64,000 nt of DNA from Candidatus Obscuribacterales bacterium (GTDB lineage: Bacteria; Cyanobacteriota; Vampirovibrionia; Obscuribacterales; Obscuribacteraceae), in contig JAIEOQ010000008.1 of assembly GCA_019750335.1 (NCBI GenBank), positions 1-64,000 of the forward strand, read 5' to 3'. A program made the position numbers and the translations under genes. The stretch's first letter is position 1; each line of letters begins with the position of its first letter. The notes under the pieces were generated by a model that was not told the origin of the DNA, did no database searches, and saw only the letters and a list, made by a program, of their open reading frames with translations. Of the stretch, positions 53,649-63,592 are shown piece after piece.

Positions 53649-54335
53649 TCAATCCATGTCCTGAGCAGCTTTCAATTCAGGATTGGCTTGTTTCAAGGCA
53701 GCAATCACAGCTGCAGAACGAATGCCGCAGCGATTGCGCAGCATCGCTTCAAAGAGATGCCACTGTCTTTGCGTTTCTCGCAGAGCCAGATCAAATGCGA
53801 CTTTATTAAAAGCGCTGTCGGAAGCTTGGGTGCAACACTTAAGCCCCACATAACCGTCCGGCACTTTCTGCCAATCAACAAGCGGTATGTTGTAAGGATC
53901 GTCTTTGTATAAGGGATTCTCCAGCATTAACTGCAGATAATTAGTGTGACTGTAAAAGTCTTGAACCGCATGGAGCATTTCACCGAAATGTTGCAAAGCG
54001 CGCCCCCGACAAGCAGGGTCGGCGTCAGCTTCCGAAGCGTAATTCAAAGCCCTTTTCTTTTCCCGGTCGATATAACCGAGAGAGGAAGCAAAGCGTGCAT
54101 CGGCAAAATGGCGACGTGCTTCAGCCTGAGCTTCAGTGCCAACTTTCTCTTGAGCGTCGTTAGCTTCGACCACTACCCGCAAATTGGTTTCTGAGAATTG
54201 CCCTTTTAAAGCCTCGCGAGTGATCTTGCCATTGCTATTACTTGCTGACAGATCTTTACCGCCAAATGCGAGTGCCTCTTGAGAAAGAAAAAGACTTAAC
54301 AGGACTAGATATATGCAGAACCCTTTAATCTTCAT
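53649..54335 (-). CDS. Secreted HET-C-like protein
   Basis: 228 residues from the ATG at 54335 (an ATG at 54347 adds MGST only). A signal peptide runs to about LSQEALAFG. The middle has ARRHFADARFASSL and RALQHFGEMLHAVQDFYSHTNY, the HET-C/zinc-dependent phospholipase-like string. Histidines and aspartates there could bind metal. HET-C domains occur in fungal incompatibility and bacterial secreted proteins; the bacterial function is not known. The C-terminal part has CCTQASDSAFNK and CGIRSAA. A single gene, convergent with the ThiF-like gene and divergent from the exonuclease gene. Confidence 0.7.
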   Translation of the reverse strand: MKIKGFCIYLVLLSLFLSQEALAFGGKDLSASNSNGKITREALKGQFSETNLRVVVEANDAQEKVGTEAQAEARRHFADARFASSLGYIDREKKRALNYASEADADPACRGRALQHFGEMLHAVQDFYSHTNYLQLMLENPLYKDDPYNIPLVDWQKVPDGYVGLKCCTQASDSAFNKVAFDLALRETQRQWHLFEAMLRNRCGIRSAAVIAALKQANPELKAAQDMD

Positions 54336-54444
54336 GGTAGATCCCATATTTACTGGATAAACGGTGAGTTCCTTGGTTGCCAGTTACATTTTACTTCCAA
54401 GTCTGACGGCAGTCTAATGACAATGCTTTAGCCGACCGACCATA

Positions 54445-55365
54445 ATGGAGTTCATGCCATCCGTCCAGACACTAACAAACAGCGCAGAGCAAGGCTTGCC
54501 GGTCACCGAACGTGCCGTTAGCGATCTTATTTTTGCTGCTTTTGATACTGAAACAACAGGACGCAGCCCCTTATTTTCACGTCTTGTTGAGGTCTCAGGC
54601 ATCAAGTTTCGTGCCACAGGGGAGCATGTCGACACCCGCACCCATCTAATCAATCCGGAGACGCCAATTCCGGCTGAAGTTACAGCCATCCACGGCATCA
54701 CCGATCAGATGGTCGAAACAATGCCCAATTTCAAATCGGTGGTACCAGGATTCGTCGATTGGATCACAGCCGGCAACGAAAATCCAACCGTGCTCGTAGC
54801 CCATAACGCTTCTTTTGATATTGCTTTTTTGCAGATGGCTCTTTCCCGGCTCGGCTTACCGATGCCGAACAATCCGGTTTTGGATACTCTCAGTCTTTCG
54901 CGCAAACTAATTAAAGATTCGCCTAATCACAAACTGAGAACCTTGATGGAACATCTGGGCATCGATTCATCGACTTATCACCGCGCCGAGGCCGACAGCT
55001 TTCATGTACAGTCTTTGTTATTGAACATTCTTTCGCGAATGCCCGCCGATATAAAGCTCAAAGATTTAATCGCTAAAGGCGGCGTGCTTTATTTTAGCGA
55101 TCCGCTTACCAGCCCTGATGACCGCGCTTTCCAATACCATCCCCTGATTAAATGTGTCGGAGAAGCAATTCGCGGCGGTCAAGACTTGCAAATTTCTTAT
55201 AACGGCAAAGGCATTCGTTCAAGACAAATTACACCGCTTTCGGTGCTTCACACAAGCGGACTTTATTACATTAGCGCCTTTTGTCATGCCGCTTGCGACG
55301 AGCGAACATTTCGCGTTGATCGCATCGGCACAATTGAACTAGTTGAACGCATCAAGATTGATTGA
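54445..55365 (+). CDS. DnaQ-like 3'-5' exonuclease fused to a WYL domain
   Basis: 306 residues. Residues 27-190 are a DEDDh exonuclease: FAAFDTETTG-type string FDTETTGRSPLF, then HGITDQMVE, VLVAHNASFDIAFLQMAL and YHRAEADSFHV (the H and last D). Residues 230-300 read ISYNGKGIRSRQITPLSVLH and SGLYYISAFCHAACDERTFR, ending in VDRI: a WYL domain, which binds nucleic acid or nucleotide ligands and often regulates. The pairing suggests a ligand-controlled nuclease. The TPR lipoprotein gene begins about 13 bases after it. Confidence 0.85.
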   Translation: MEFMPSVQTLTNSAEQGLPVTERAVSDLIFAAFDTETTGRSPLFSRLVEVSGIKFRATGEHVDTRTHLINPETPIPAEVTAIHGITDQMVETMPNFKSVVPGFVDWITAGNENPTVLVAHNASFDIAFLQMALSRLGLPMPNNPVLDTLSLSRKLIKDSPNHKLRTLMEHLGIDSSTYHRAEADSFHVQSLLLNILSRMPADIKLKDLIAKGGVLYFSDPLTSPDDRAFQYHPLIKCVGEAIRGGQDLQISYNGKGIRSRQITPLSVLHTSGLYYISAFCHAACDERTFRVDRIGTIELVERIKID

Positions 55366-55378
55366 ATCGGAGCAAACT

Positions 55379-56494
55379 TTGAAAAACAGATTCTATTTAC
55401 TCTTAGTTGCATACCTGATCACAGGCTGTCTTGGCTCAACCCTTGCTCAAACGCAAGTTAACGAAGAAGAAAGCGAGGAGACAGCGCCAAGCAAAAATGT
55501 CTTAAGCGTGGAATTAGCCGAAGAAGCCGAACACCACATGAAGCTTGCCGACGATTATTTCAGCAAGCGTGATTATACAAACGCCATGATTGAATATGGA
55601 CAAGTATCCGAGATTGACAAAGAGAACATGAAAGCCCAATTCATGCTTGGCAAAGTGCTTTTGTCCATGTCCGACTATCAAGAAGCGCAAAAAGAGTTCG
55701 ACAAAATAATCGAACGACACCCGCACAATAGTGATGCTTTTTTGATGCGCGGCGAAACCTACCGCCTAATGGGCAAATACAGCGATGCCGGCAAAGCCTG
55801 TAAGGAATCAATCAAACTAAATAAGAACAACGCGCTAGCTCATGCTTGCTTAGCAGAGTGCTACAGAGCCAAAGGTTTGTATCGCCCGGCTATTTTTGCT
55901 TGTCACAAAGCGCTTGAGTTGTCACCGCAATTGATCGCCCCCCAGGTGACTATGGCTGACTGTTATATCGGGCTTGGTCAACCGGAAACAGCGCTTGGCG
56001 CCTGCCAAATTGCAATCCAGAAAGAGCCGGAAAACTCTTTGGCTCACAGCCGTTACGCAAAAGCTTTGATGGCAATGAAACGCTATGATGAAGCTGTGGT
56101 TGAATACTCTCGCGCCGTTAATCTCGACTCAAAAAATGCTGAGGCATATGCCGGAATGGCAACGGCTTTCCTTCATCTGAACAAGATTAACGACGCTTTG
56201 GTCGAAGCGAGAAAAGCTGTAGCCTTAGCGCCAACCGACGTACAAACACATACGACTTTAGCCAGCGTATTTCAAAAAAAACGCGATTTCCAACAAGCAG
56301 CAACTCAATATCGTTTAGCGCTCAAGCTTGACGAAGATAACTCTCAACTGCATCGTTCTTTAGCCTTAGCCTTGGATGACGCTGGAGATATTGACGGTGC
56401 CATCGCCGAAATGATCATCACGAGCAAAATGCTACCTAAAGATGATAACGTCAAGCTGGAATTGCAGTCGCTTGTGCAACGTCGAGGTAAATAA
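55379..56494 (+). CDS. TPR lipoprotein
   Basis: 371 residues from a TTG at 55379, with GGAG 6 bases before it; the in-frame ATG at 55343 overlaps the exonuclease gene and would bury the signal. The N-terminus LKNRFYLLLVAYLITGCLG carries a lipobox (ITGC), so it is likely lipid-anchored. From about residue 40 on there are eight or more TPR units, with strings such as NAMIEYGQVSEID, YQEAQKEFDKIIERHPHNSD and DAFLMRGETYRLMGKYSDA. Such proteins are adaptors in the envelope. It is followed 2 bases later by threonine aldolase. Confidence 0.85.
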   Translation: MKNRFYLLLVAYLITGCLGSTLAQTQVNEEESEETAPSKNVLSVELAEEAEHHMKLADDYFSKRDYTNAMIEYGQVSEIDKENMKAQFMLGKVLLSMSDYQEAQKEFDKIIERHPHNSDAFLMRGETYRLMGKYSDAGKACKESIKLNKNNALAHACLAECYRAKGLYRPAIFACHKALELSPQLIAPQVTMADCYIGLGQPETALGACQIAIQKEPENSLAHSRYAKALMAMKRYDEAVVEYSRAVNLDSKNAEAYAGMATAFLHLNKINDALVEARKAVALAPTDVQTHTTLASVFQKKRDFQQAATQYRLALKLDEDNSQLHRSLALALDDAGDIDGAIAEMIITSKMLPKDDNVKLELQSLVQRRGK

Positions 56495-56496
56495 CT

Positions 56497-57537
56497 TTGC
56501 CGACATCGATAGATTTACGCAGCGACACTGTAACTAAACCGCCGCAATCCATGCGCGAAGCAATGCTTAAAGCTGAAGTCGGCGACGATGTTTTCGGTGA
56601 AGATCCGACTGTAAACAACCTGGAAGAGCTTGCCGCTGAGCTAACCGGCAAAGAGTCCTCCTTATTCGTTTCAAGCGGCACAATGGGCAATTTAGTCTCA
56701 TTGTTAAGCCACTGCGGCCGCGGCGATGAAGCTATCATCGGCAACCAATCCCATATTCACATCCATGAACAAGGCGGCGTCGCCGCTCTCGGTTCCATAC
56801 ACACTCGCATTCTCCAGAACGCAAACGATGGCACTCTTAACTTACAAGAGATTGAACAAGCGATTAACGAAGATGATCTTCATTGCGCTCGTACTCGCTT
56901 AATTGCTTTGGAAAATACATGGCACGGACGAACACTACCGCTTTCATATATCAGCTCGGTCAGCGCTCTTGCCGCCCGCCATGGGTTGGCATTGCATATG
57001 GATGGCGCCCGGATTTTTAATGCCGCTGTCACCTTAGCACTGCCGGTTAAGGCCATAGCCGAACATGTTGACACGCTTCAGTTCTGTCTTTCCAAAGGCT
57101 TAGCTTGTCCGGCCGGCTCAATCATTTGCGGATCAAAAGACTTTATTGCCAAAGCAAGACGATATCGCAAAGCGGTCGGTGGCGGCATGCGTCAATCAGG
57201 TTTTCTTGCCGCTTGCGGTATCGTCGCTCTGACAACAATGGTTTCTCGCTTAAATGAAGACCACACCAACGCTCAAAGGCTTGCTACCGGTCTTGCGGCC
57301 ATTGACGGTATTAAAGTTCGCTATTGCGAAACCAATATGGTCTTTTTTAGCTCGGCTCTTCCCCAACTCTCGGATCGTGAGTTGGTCAAATTATTGGCTG
57401 CCGAAGGTCTTCTTTGCTTTGACGAGCCCCTCGGGATCAGAGCCGTAACTCATTACGGAATTAGCGAAGCGGATATCGATTTAGCACTGGATATGGTATC
57501 AAAAGCAATTAGCAAGCATGACCCGGTTCGCCGCTGA
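56497..57537 (+). CDS. ltaE: Low-specificity L-threonine aldolase
   Basis: 346 residues, TTG start 2 bases after the TPR gene. N-terminus DLRSDTVTKPPQSMREAM; the PLP lysine is in FCLSKGLACPAGSIICG near residue 195, and KRAVGGGMRQSG-type string RKAVGGGMRQSGFLAACG follows. It is a fold-type I PLP enzyme splitting L-threonine to glycine and acetaldehyde. It overlaps the opposite TPR gene tail to tail by 29 bases. Confidence 0.93.
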   Translation: MPTSIDLRSDTVTKPPQSMREAMLKAEVGDDVFGEDPTVNNLEELAAELTGKESSLFVSSGTMGNLVSLLSHCGRGDEAIIGNQSHIHIHEQGGVAALGSIHTRILQNANDGTLNLQEIEQAINEDDLHCARTRLIALENTWHGRTLPLSYISSVSALAARHGLALHMDGARIFNAAVTLALPVKAIAEHVDTLQFCLSKGLACPAGSIICGSKDFIAKARRYRKAVGGGMRQSGFLAACGIVALTTMVSRLNEDHTNAQRLATGLAAIDGIKVRYCETNMVFFSSALPQLSDRELVKLLAAEGLLCFDEPLGIRAVTHYGISEADIDLALDMVSKAISKHDPVRR

Positions 57538-58813
57538 CAGCATCGACATAATCTTTGGCTGCTTGCGCTAACAGCCATTCCAAATCAGCATGCTTTTGCG
57601 TAAGATTAAGCAGCAAATCGATACATTTAGCTTGAAGCTCGGCATGAGAATTGCTGTAACCGCTGGGCAAAAGTGACAGCTCGTGAAGCCCAATCAAACA
57701 ATCAAACAGAGCCTCAACATCGTTTACCAACTGCGAGGCGGGTAACACTTCTTGCCCATAAAGGAACGCCGTTTTACGCAAACCTTTCAAATAGGATTTG
57801 ATGGCCTGCTTGAATAACTCCGCGGCTCGTCCTTGATTGCAGCGCCGATAGTGAATGCAGGCTAAACCATAATGGTTAATCGCCGACTCAGGACAACCAT
57901 CTCCGTAATATTGTTCGCGAATGTACAAGGCTCGTAAATGAGTAAGTTCAGCCAAATCATTTTGTTGTTTCTCAAAATGAATTTTAGCCAGACGGTCCAG
58001 CCAAGGCAGGTGTTCTGCCGAACTTTGTCCTTGAAAGCGATCCAAAAGCCAAAGCACGCATTTGACTAACTCTTGCCGACAACTTTTCTCGACCATCGAC
58101 CAGGAGAAAGATTCATTTTGCGCTTCAGGAAGCTTGTCCGATAGCTGCCGCAACCGCGAGCGGACAGGCGCAGGCGCTGTCGACTGCGCTTCGTTTTCAA
58201 ACAATAGAACTGAAGTCACCGCTACTGGAGATTGGCTCTCTTGAAGCGGCAACCATTTTGAATTTAGCGGTTTAGCTACAGCCAACAAATCGTAAGGAGA
58301 ACTCAGTCGCCCTCGTCGACGCCCTTCAGTGCAGGAACCGCCGGTATGTTCATCCAACCACTCGCCGCTGATTTTTATCTGGCGAACAACATTTTCTTTC
58401 ACAACCCGCAAAGTGCCGTCGGTAAGAATTTCCAGACGTCCGTCCACAAAATAATCGGTATCGTGATCTTTAGCCAACCAAAAGCCTTGGGTATCTAGCC
58501 GCCAATCAAGACCGGCATAATTGAAAGCACAAAGCTGCCCTTGGTTGTTATAAAGGAAATGGCTGATTTCACCTGATTCGAAACGGATACTCGTCACTTG
58601 TCCAAAGATGTCTTTTTCCACAGCCCACAAACGCGAGGCGGAAAGAAGCGGCTCATGATCGCTCGCCGAAACGAAAGATACGGACAGATTGCTGGCTTGA
58701 TCAAATAGCTCTAGAGCTCGTTCAATTGCCGAATCGGAGCGGTCAAACCCCGGTTGCTCCTGGGTAGGAAGAACAACCTTATACGCTTGCTGGCTACCAA
58801 GGGCAGTAGACAC
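57509..58813 (-). CDS. Two-part protein: YD-like sheet region plus TPR-like region
   Basis: 434 residues, GTG start. Residues 65-170 hold a repeated beta pattern (FESGEISHFLYNNQGQL, DTQGFWLAKDHDTDYFVDGRLEIL), as in secreted or cytosolic proteins that read Y/D-type repeats. From about 275 a TPR-like helical part follows (LAELTHLRALYIREQYYGDG, CNQGRAAELFKQAIKSYLKG). No family is recognised and no signal peptide is seen. The pyrE gene lies upstream on the same strand after a gap of 178 bases that holds no clear gene. Confidence 0.55.
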   Translation of the reverse strand: MSTALGSQQAYKVVLPTQEQPGFDRSDSAIERALELFDQASNLSVSFVSASDHEPLLSASRLWAVEKDIFGQVTSIRFESGEISHFLYNNQGQLCAFNYAGLDWRLDTQGFWLAKDHDTDYFVDGRLEILTDGTLRVVKENVVRQIKISGEWLDEHTGGSCTEGRRRGRLSSPYDLLAVAKPLNSKWLPLQESQSPVAVTSVLLFENEAQSTAPAPVRSRLRQLSDKLPEAQNESFSWSMVEKSCRQELVKCVLWLLDRFQGQSSAEHLPWLDRLAKIHFEKQQNDLAELTHLRALYIREQYYGDGCPESAINHYGLACIHYRRCNQGRAAELFKQAIKSYLKGLRKTAFLYGQEVLPASQLVNDVEALFDCLIGLHELSLLPSGYSNSHAELQAKCIDLLLNLTQKHADLEWLLAQAAKDYVDAVSGEPGHAC

Positions 58814-58991
58814 GAAATCACTCCAAAGTCCGAAGAACAGTTTCCCAGCTTGTCAGAATGCGCCGAAGGCCGCAATACGCATTCTACGAAGATTAAGCCC
58901 GGAGACTCTTCAGACCGGCTTCCAAGTAGAACAGTTCCCGATCCGGAAGCTGATTAAAGATTTTGAATAAGCTTAAACTACGCAACAGTTT
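58814..58991. other. Intergenic region (178 bases)
   Basis: Between pyrE and the TPR-like gene (both minus strand). I see no clear promoter core, terminator hairpin or open reading frame with a good start. Confidence 0.5.
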
Positions 58992-59609
58992 TTAGCTTCC
59001 CGGCGGTTTTTTCGTACTGCCCGGCTTGTAGAGCGGCAAGCCTTCCTGGCAAAGAGGACATTGCTCCGGCTTGTGAACCTGTAGTTGCAGCTCGATTAAA
59101 GAAAGAAAGGGAACGTCAAATTTAGCCGCTCCCGCTGAACGATCAATAACGGCAGCAACGGCAATCGGTTCGGCTCCCAGACGGCGAACAAGCTCCACGA
59201 CTTGCCTGGCTGAGCCCCCGGTTGTAGTAACGTCTTCAACAACAAGAACTTTTTCTCCGGGATTCAACTCAATACCACGTCTTATTTCAAAAACACCTTC
59301 CGGACGTTCGGCAAATATGCCTCTTACAGGCTCGGCATTGAGCTTTTTATCCAAAGCCTGAGCAACATAGAGCTCCCAATGTATTGCTCCAAGCGCCGGG
59401 CCGACCACAGCTTGCGGACGTAAGCCGGCTTGGAAAACACGTTCGGCAAGGGCATCAGCCAACACTGCACCATAACGCGGAAACTGCATTATCCGTTGGC
59501 ATTGAATATATTGGTCGCTGTGCAAACCGCTTGAGAGCAAGAAATGCCCTGTCAACCAAGCATCAACACTCTTCAAAAGTTTCTCAATTTCAGAAGAATC
59601 AGATTTCAT
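58992..59609 (-). CDS. pyrE: Orotate phosphoribosyltransferase
   Basis: 205 residues. The PRPP-binding motif is VLVVEDVTTTGGSARQVVE near residue 120. The flexible-loop region and VVGPALGAIHWEL-type strand precede it. It makes OMP from orotate and PRPP. A C-terminal tail with CPLCQEGLPLYKPG resembles a small metal-binding knuckle and is a little longer than usual. Divergent from the hydrolase at 59704. Confidence 0.95.
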   Translation of the reverse strand: MKSDSSEIEKLLKSVDAWLTGHFLLSSGLHSDQYIQCQRIMQFPRYGAVLADALAERVFQAGLRPQAVVGPALGAIHWELYVAQALDKKLNAEPVRGIFAERPEGVFEIRRGIELNPGEKVLVVEDVTTTGGSARQVVELVRRLGAEPIAVAAVIDRSAGAAKFDVPFLSLIELQLQVHKPEQCPLCQEGLPLYKPGSTKKPPGS

Positions 59610-59703
59610 TTATTGCCCTCATATTTTCTGAACGAAATATAGAGCAATTTCGGTCCCTTGGGATCTTCTTAAAGATCCGTAATTCAACAGCGTGATATCT
59701 TTA

Positions 59704-60447
59704 ATGGCAATGAAAAAGGACTTACAACCGCTAATCGGTCTGAATATGGATGTGGCCGGCGTCGCGCCAAAAGAAGCCAGCGTCCAAGCCAATTATTATG
59801 AGGCAGTACAGAAAGCCGGCGGACTGCCTTTGATGATCCCGCCCTCTTTAGAAGGTTCGGAGATCTCCGCTCTCTTAAAACGTCTTGATGGTGTTGTCTT
59901 CATTGGTGGCAGTGATTATTGCCCCAGCTATTACAAACAAGAAACTCACGTTTCCAACAAGCTTCTGCCTCAAGAACGAATGAATTTTGATCTGCTTTTT
60001 TTACAAAAACTAGTCAATGAAACGACACTTCCTTACTTAGGAATTTGTGCCGGTATGCAAGCTCTGAATATCGCTTTAGGCGGTAGCTTGATTCAACACA
60101 TTCCTGAAGCTGTGCCCAATTCCCAAATACAACATTCAAGCCCTGAGGGCTGGAAAAAAGGATTCAACAAACATTTAGTGAAATTGGCTCCAGGAAGCCA
60201 GCTTAAAGAGATTTACGAGCTAGCGGAAATTGACGTCGTCACTTCACATCACCAATCCGTCGACAAATTGGGTGAGGGTCTGGTTAATGCTGCTTATGCC
60301 GAAGATGGCATAATTGAGGCCGTTGAATTAGAAGAACGATTTGTTATCGGCGTGCAATGGCATCCTGAGCGTGATTGGGAAACCAATCAAAAGTTGTTTG
60401 CCGAATTTGTACGACAAGCAGCAAAATATGCTGAATGTTCGCCATAG
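59704..60447 (+). CDS. Class I glutamine amidotransferase-like hydrolase (PuuD/gamma-Glu-GABA hydrolase family)
   Basis: 247 residues from the ATG at 59704; a GTG at 59692 and an ATG at 59710 are alternatives. The nucleophile elbow is LGICAGMQALN with Cys near residue 118, and the His-Glu pair is in VQWHPERDWE near 227. The family hydrolyses gamma-glutamyl amides. It lies 9 bases before the epimerase gene, so the pair is probably co-transcribed; a functional link is not clear. Confidence 0.93.
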   Translation: MAMKKDLQPLIGLNMDVAGVAPKEASVQANYYEAVQKAGGLPLMIPPSLEGSEISALLKRLDGVVFIGGSDYCPSYYKQETHVSNKLLPQERMNFDLLFLQKLVNETTLPYLGICAGMQALNIALGGSLIQHIPEAVPNSQIQHSSPEGWKKGFNKHLVKLAPGSQLKEIYELAEIDVVTSHHQSVDKLGEGLVNAAYAEDGIIEAVELEERFVIGVQWHPERDWETNQKLFAEFVRQAAKYAECSP

Positions 60448-60456
60448 GAGCCCGGG

Positions 60457-61437
60457 ATGACTAAGAAAAGAAATGTACTGATTACCGGCGGTGCCGGCTT
60501 TATCGGCAGCCATCTTTCTGAACGCCTACTCAAAGAAGGCGATCAGTTAGTCGTCCTGGATAGTTTCAATCCGTTCTACAACCGGAACATCAAGAAAGAC
60601 AATATAAAAGAGTGCCTAAAAAATCCAGGTTATACCTTTCTTGAAGGCGATCTGCGTAATGATGCCGATTTAGAACGCTGCTTTTCCCACGGTCCCTTTG
60701 ATGTAGTCGTACATTTAGCAGCCATGGCTGGCGTCAGACCGTCTCTGGCCGATCCCTCCTTATATATGGACATCAACATCCTCGGCACGCAAAAGCTGGT
60801 GGATCAAATTACTAAACGCAACCCGGGCTGCCGCTTGGTTTTCGGTTCTTCAAGCTCAGTTTATGGAGCCCGAAGCGGAGAGAGCTTTAATGAAGACGAT
60901 CGAGTGGATACGCCTCTCTCGCCTTATGCAGCTTCTAAAGCAGCCGGCGAAGCCATACTTTATTCAGCTCATCACACAACCGGTTTACCGGTGGTAAACC
61001 TGCGCTTCTTTACCGTATTCGGTCCTCGACAACGTCCGGATCTGGCCATCCATAAATTTTGTAAATTGATCGACCGCGGTGAGCCACTTGAAGTTTATGG
61101 CGATGGTACCAGCAAGCGCGACTATACCTATGTGGCTGACATTGTTGCTGGCATTGAGAAAGCCATGGAATTCCCTTTCAACGGCTGGGAGATTATCAAT
61201 TTAGGACGCTCTGAGCCAGTTTTACTGATGGATATGATCGGTCTCATTGAAAAATATTTGAATAAAAAAGCTAAATTGATTCATAAGCCAATGCAAATAG
61301 GGGACATGCCCTATACCTATGCCAATATCGAGCGGGCGCAACGCCTGCTTGGCTACAAGCCACAAACCCCTTTTGAAGAAGGGATCAAAAACTTCGTCAA
61401 TTGGTACTTAACACTTAAACAAGCGGGACCGGCTTAA
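60457..61437 (+). CDS. NAD-dependent epimerase, UDP-glucuronate 4-epimerase-like
   Basis: 326 residues, GGAG before the ATG. Rossmann loop GGAGFIGSHLSERLL at residues 11-25, then LDSFNPFYNRNIKKDNI, which is typical of UDP-glucuronate 4-epimerases (GAE/CapI type). Active-site strings: FGSSSSVYGARSG and SPYAASKAAGEAIL (YxxxK). It interconverts UDP-GlcA and UDP-GalA. Likely supplies uronic acid to surface glycans. It ends about 30 bases before tRNA-Met. Confidence 0.92.
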   Translation: MTKKRNVLITGGAGFIGSHLSERLLKEGDQLVVLDSFNPFYNRNIKKDNIKECLKNPGYTFLEGDLRNDADLERCFSHGPFDVVVHLAAMAGVRPSLADPSLYMDINILGTQKLVDQITKRNPGCRLVFGSSSSVYGARSGESFNEDDRVDTPLSPYAASKAAGEAILYSAHHTTGLPVVNLRFFTVFGPRQRPDLAIHKFCKLIDRGEPLEVYGDGTSKRDYTYVADIVAGIEKAMEFPFNGWEIINLGRSEPVLLMDMIGLIEKYLNKKAKLIHKPMQIGDMPYTYANIERAQRLLGYKPQTPFEEGIKNFVNWYLTLKQAGPA

Positions 61438-61449
61438 GACCATTTGCGT

Positions 61450-61455
61450 TATAAT
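61450..61455 (+). promoter_or_regulatory. Consensus -10 (TATAAT) for tRNA-Met
   Basis: Exact TATAAT 12 bases before the tRNA 5' end, so transcription would start close to the mature end. No clear -35 was found. Confidence 0.55.
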
Positions 61456-61467
61456 CAAAAACCTTCC

Positions 61468-61541
61468 GGCACGGTAGCTCAGTTGGCTAGAGCGGGCGAC
61501 TCATAACCGCCAGGTCGGCAGTTCGATCCTGCCCCGTGCCA
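61468..61541 (+). tRNA. tRNA-Met (CAT), elongator or Ile2-type
   Basis: 74 bases: acceptor GGCACGG pairs with CCGTGCC, and there are a standard D arm, an anticodon loop CTCATAA (anticodon CAT at 61502-61504) and a GTTCGATC T-loop, ending with discriminator A. The first base pair is G-C, not the C-A mismatch of initiators. Whether C34 is modified to lysidine, making it tRNA-Ile2, cannot be told by eye. CCA is not encoded. Confidence 0.95.
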
Positions 61542-61570
61542 TAAACTTTATCAAAGCTAATAAATGAATA

Positions 61571-61891
61571 TTAGGCGCCTTCTTCTTCGTCGCCTTCGTC
61601 ATCCATTTCGGTTGCCAAATCGCGTACGTAAGCAATTACACGCTCAAACTCTTGATCGTCTTCTATGGTCCGAAAAACAGCCTGGTTGTCCTTCGTAACA
61701 AACTGCATGACAACAGTAGAAGGCTCTTCTTCGCTTGGCTGCTCCTTCCCGGATTCGCCCATATTTAACAAGAGGGCATATTCTTTCTCTTCATACTCGA
61801 AAAGTCCAAGAATTCGACAAACGTATGAATGACCATCTTCACCTTCAAGGGTGATTGTCTGCTCTTCCAAGTTATCTATCGCTTTAGACAT
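61571..61891 (-). CDS. DUF1292 (YrzB-like) protein
   Basis: 106 residues, acidic. The DUF1292 pattern is visible: ITLEGEDGHSYVCRILGLFEYEEKEY-type strand order (EGEDGHSYVCRILG, then FEYEEKEYALLLN), with a C-terminal tail rich in Asp/Glu. Function unknown. Transcribed from a -35 TTGCCA/-10 TAAGAT pair at 61907-61935 with a 17-base spacer. Confidence 0.9.
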   Translation of the reverse strand: MSKAIDNLEEQTITLEGEDGHSYVCRILGLFEYEEKEYALLLNMGESGKEQPSEEEPSTVVMQFVTKDNQAVFRTIEDDQEFERVIAYVRDLATEMDDEGDEEEGA

Positions 61892-61906
61892 ATTTATCCT
61901 GTCCTT

Positions 61907-61935
61907 ATCTTATGTATCTAGCCGAATTCTGGCAA
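61907..61935 (-). promoter_or_regulatory. Sigma70-type promoter (TTGCCA-17-TAAGAT) for DUF1292 gene
   Basis: On the minus strand -35 TTGCCA and -10 TAAGAT with a 17-base spacer, about 16 bases upstream of the ATG at 61891. Confidence 0.5.
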
Positions 61936-63590
<1,655 letters not shown>

Positions 63591-63592
63591 GC

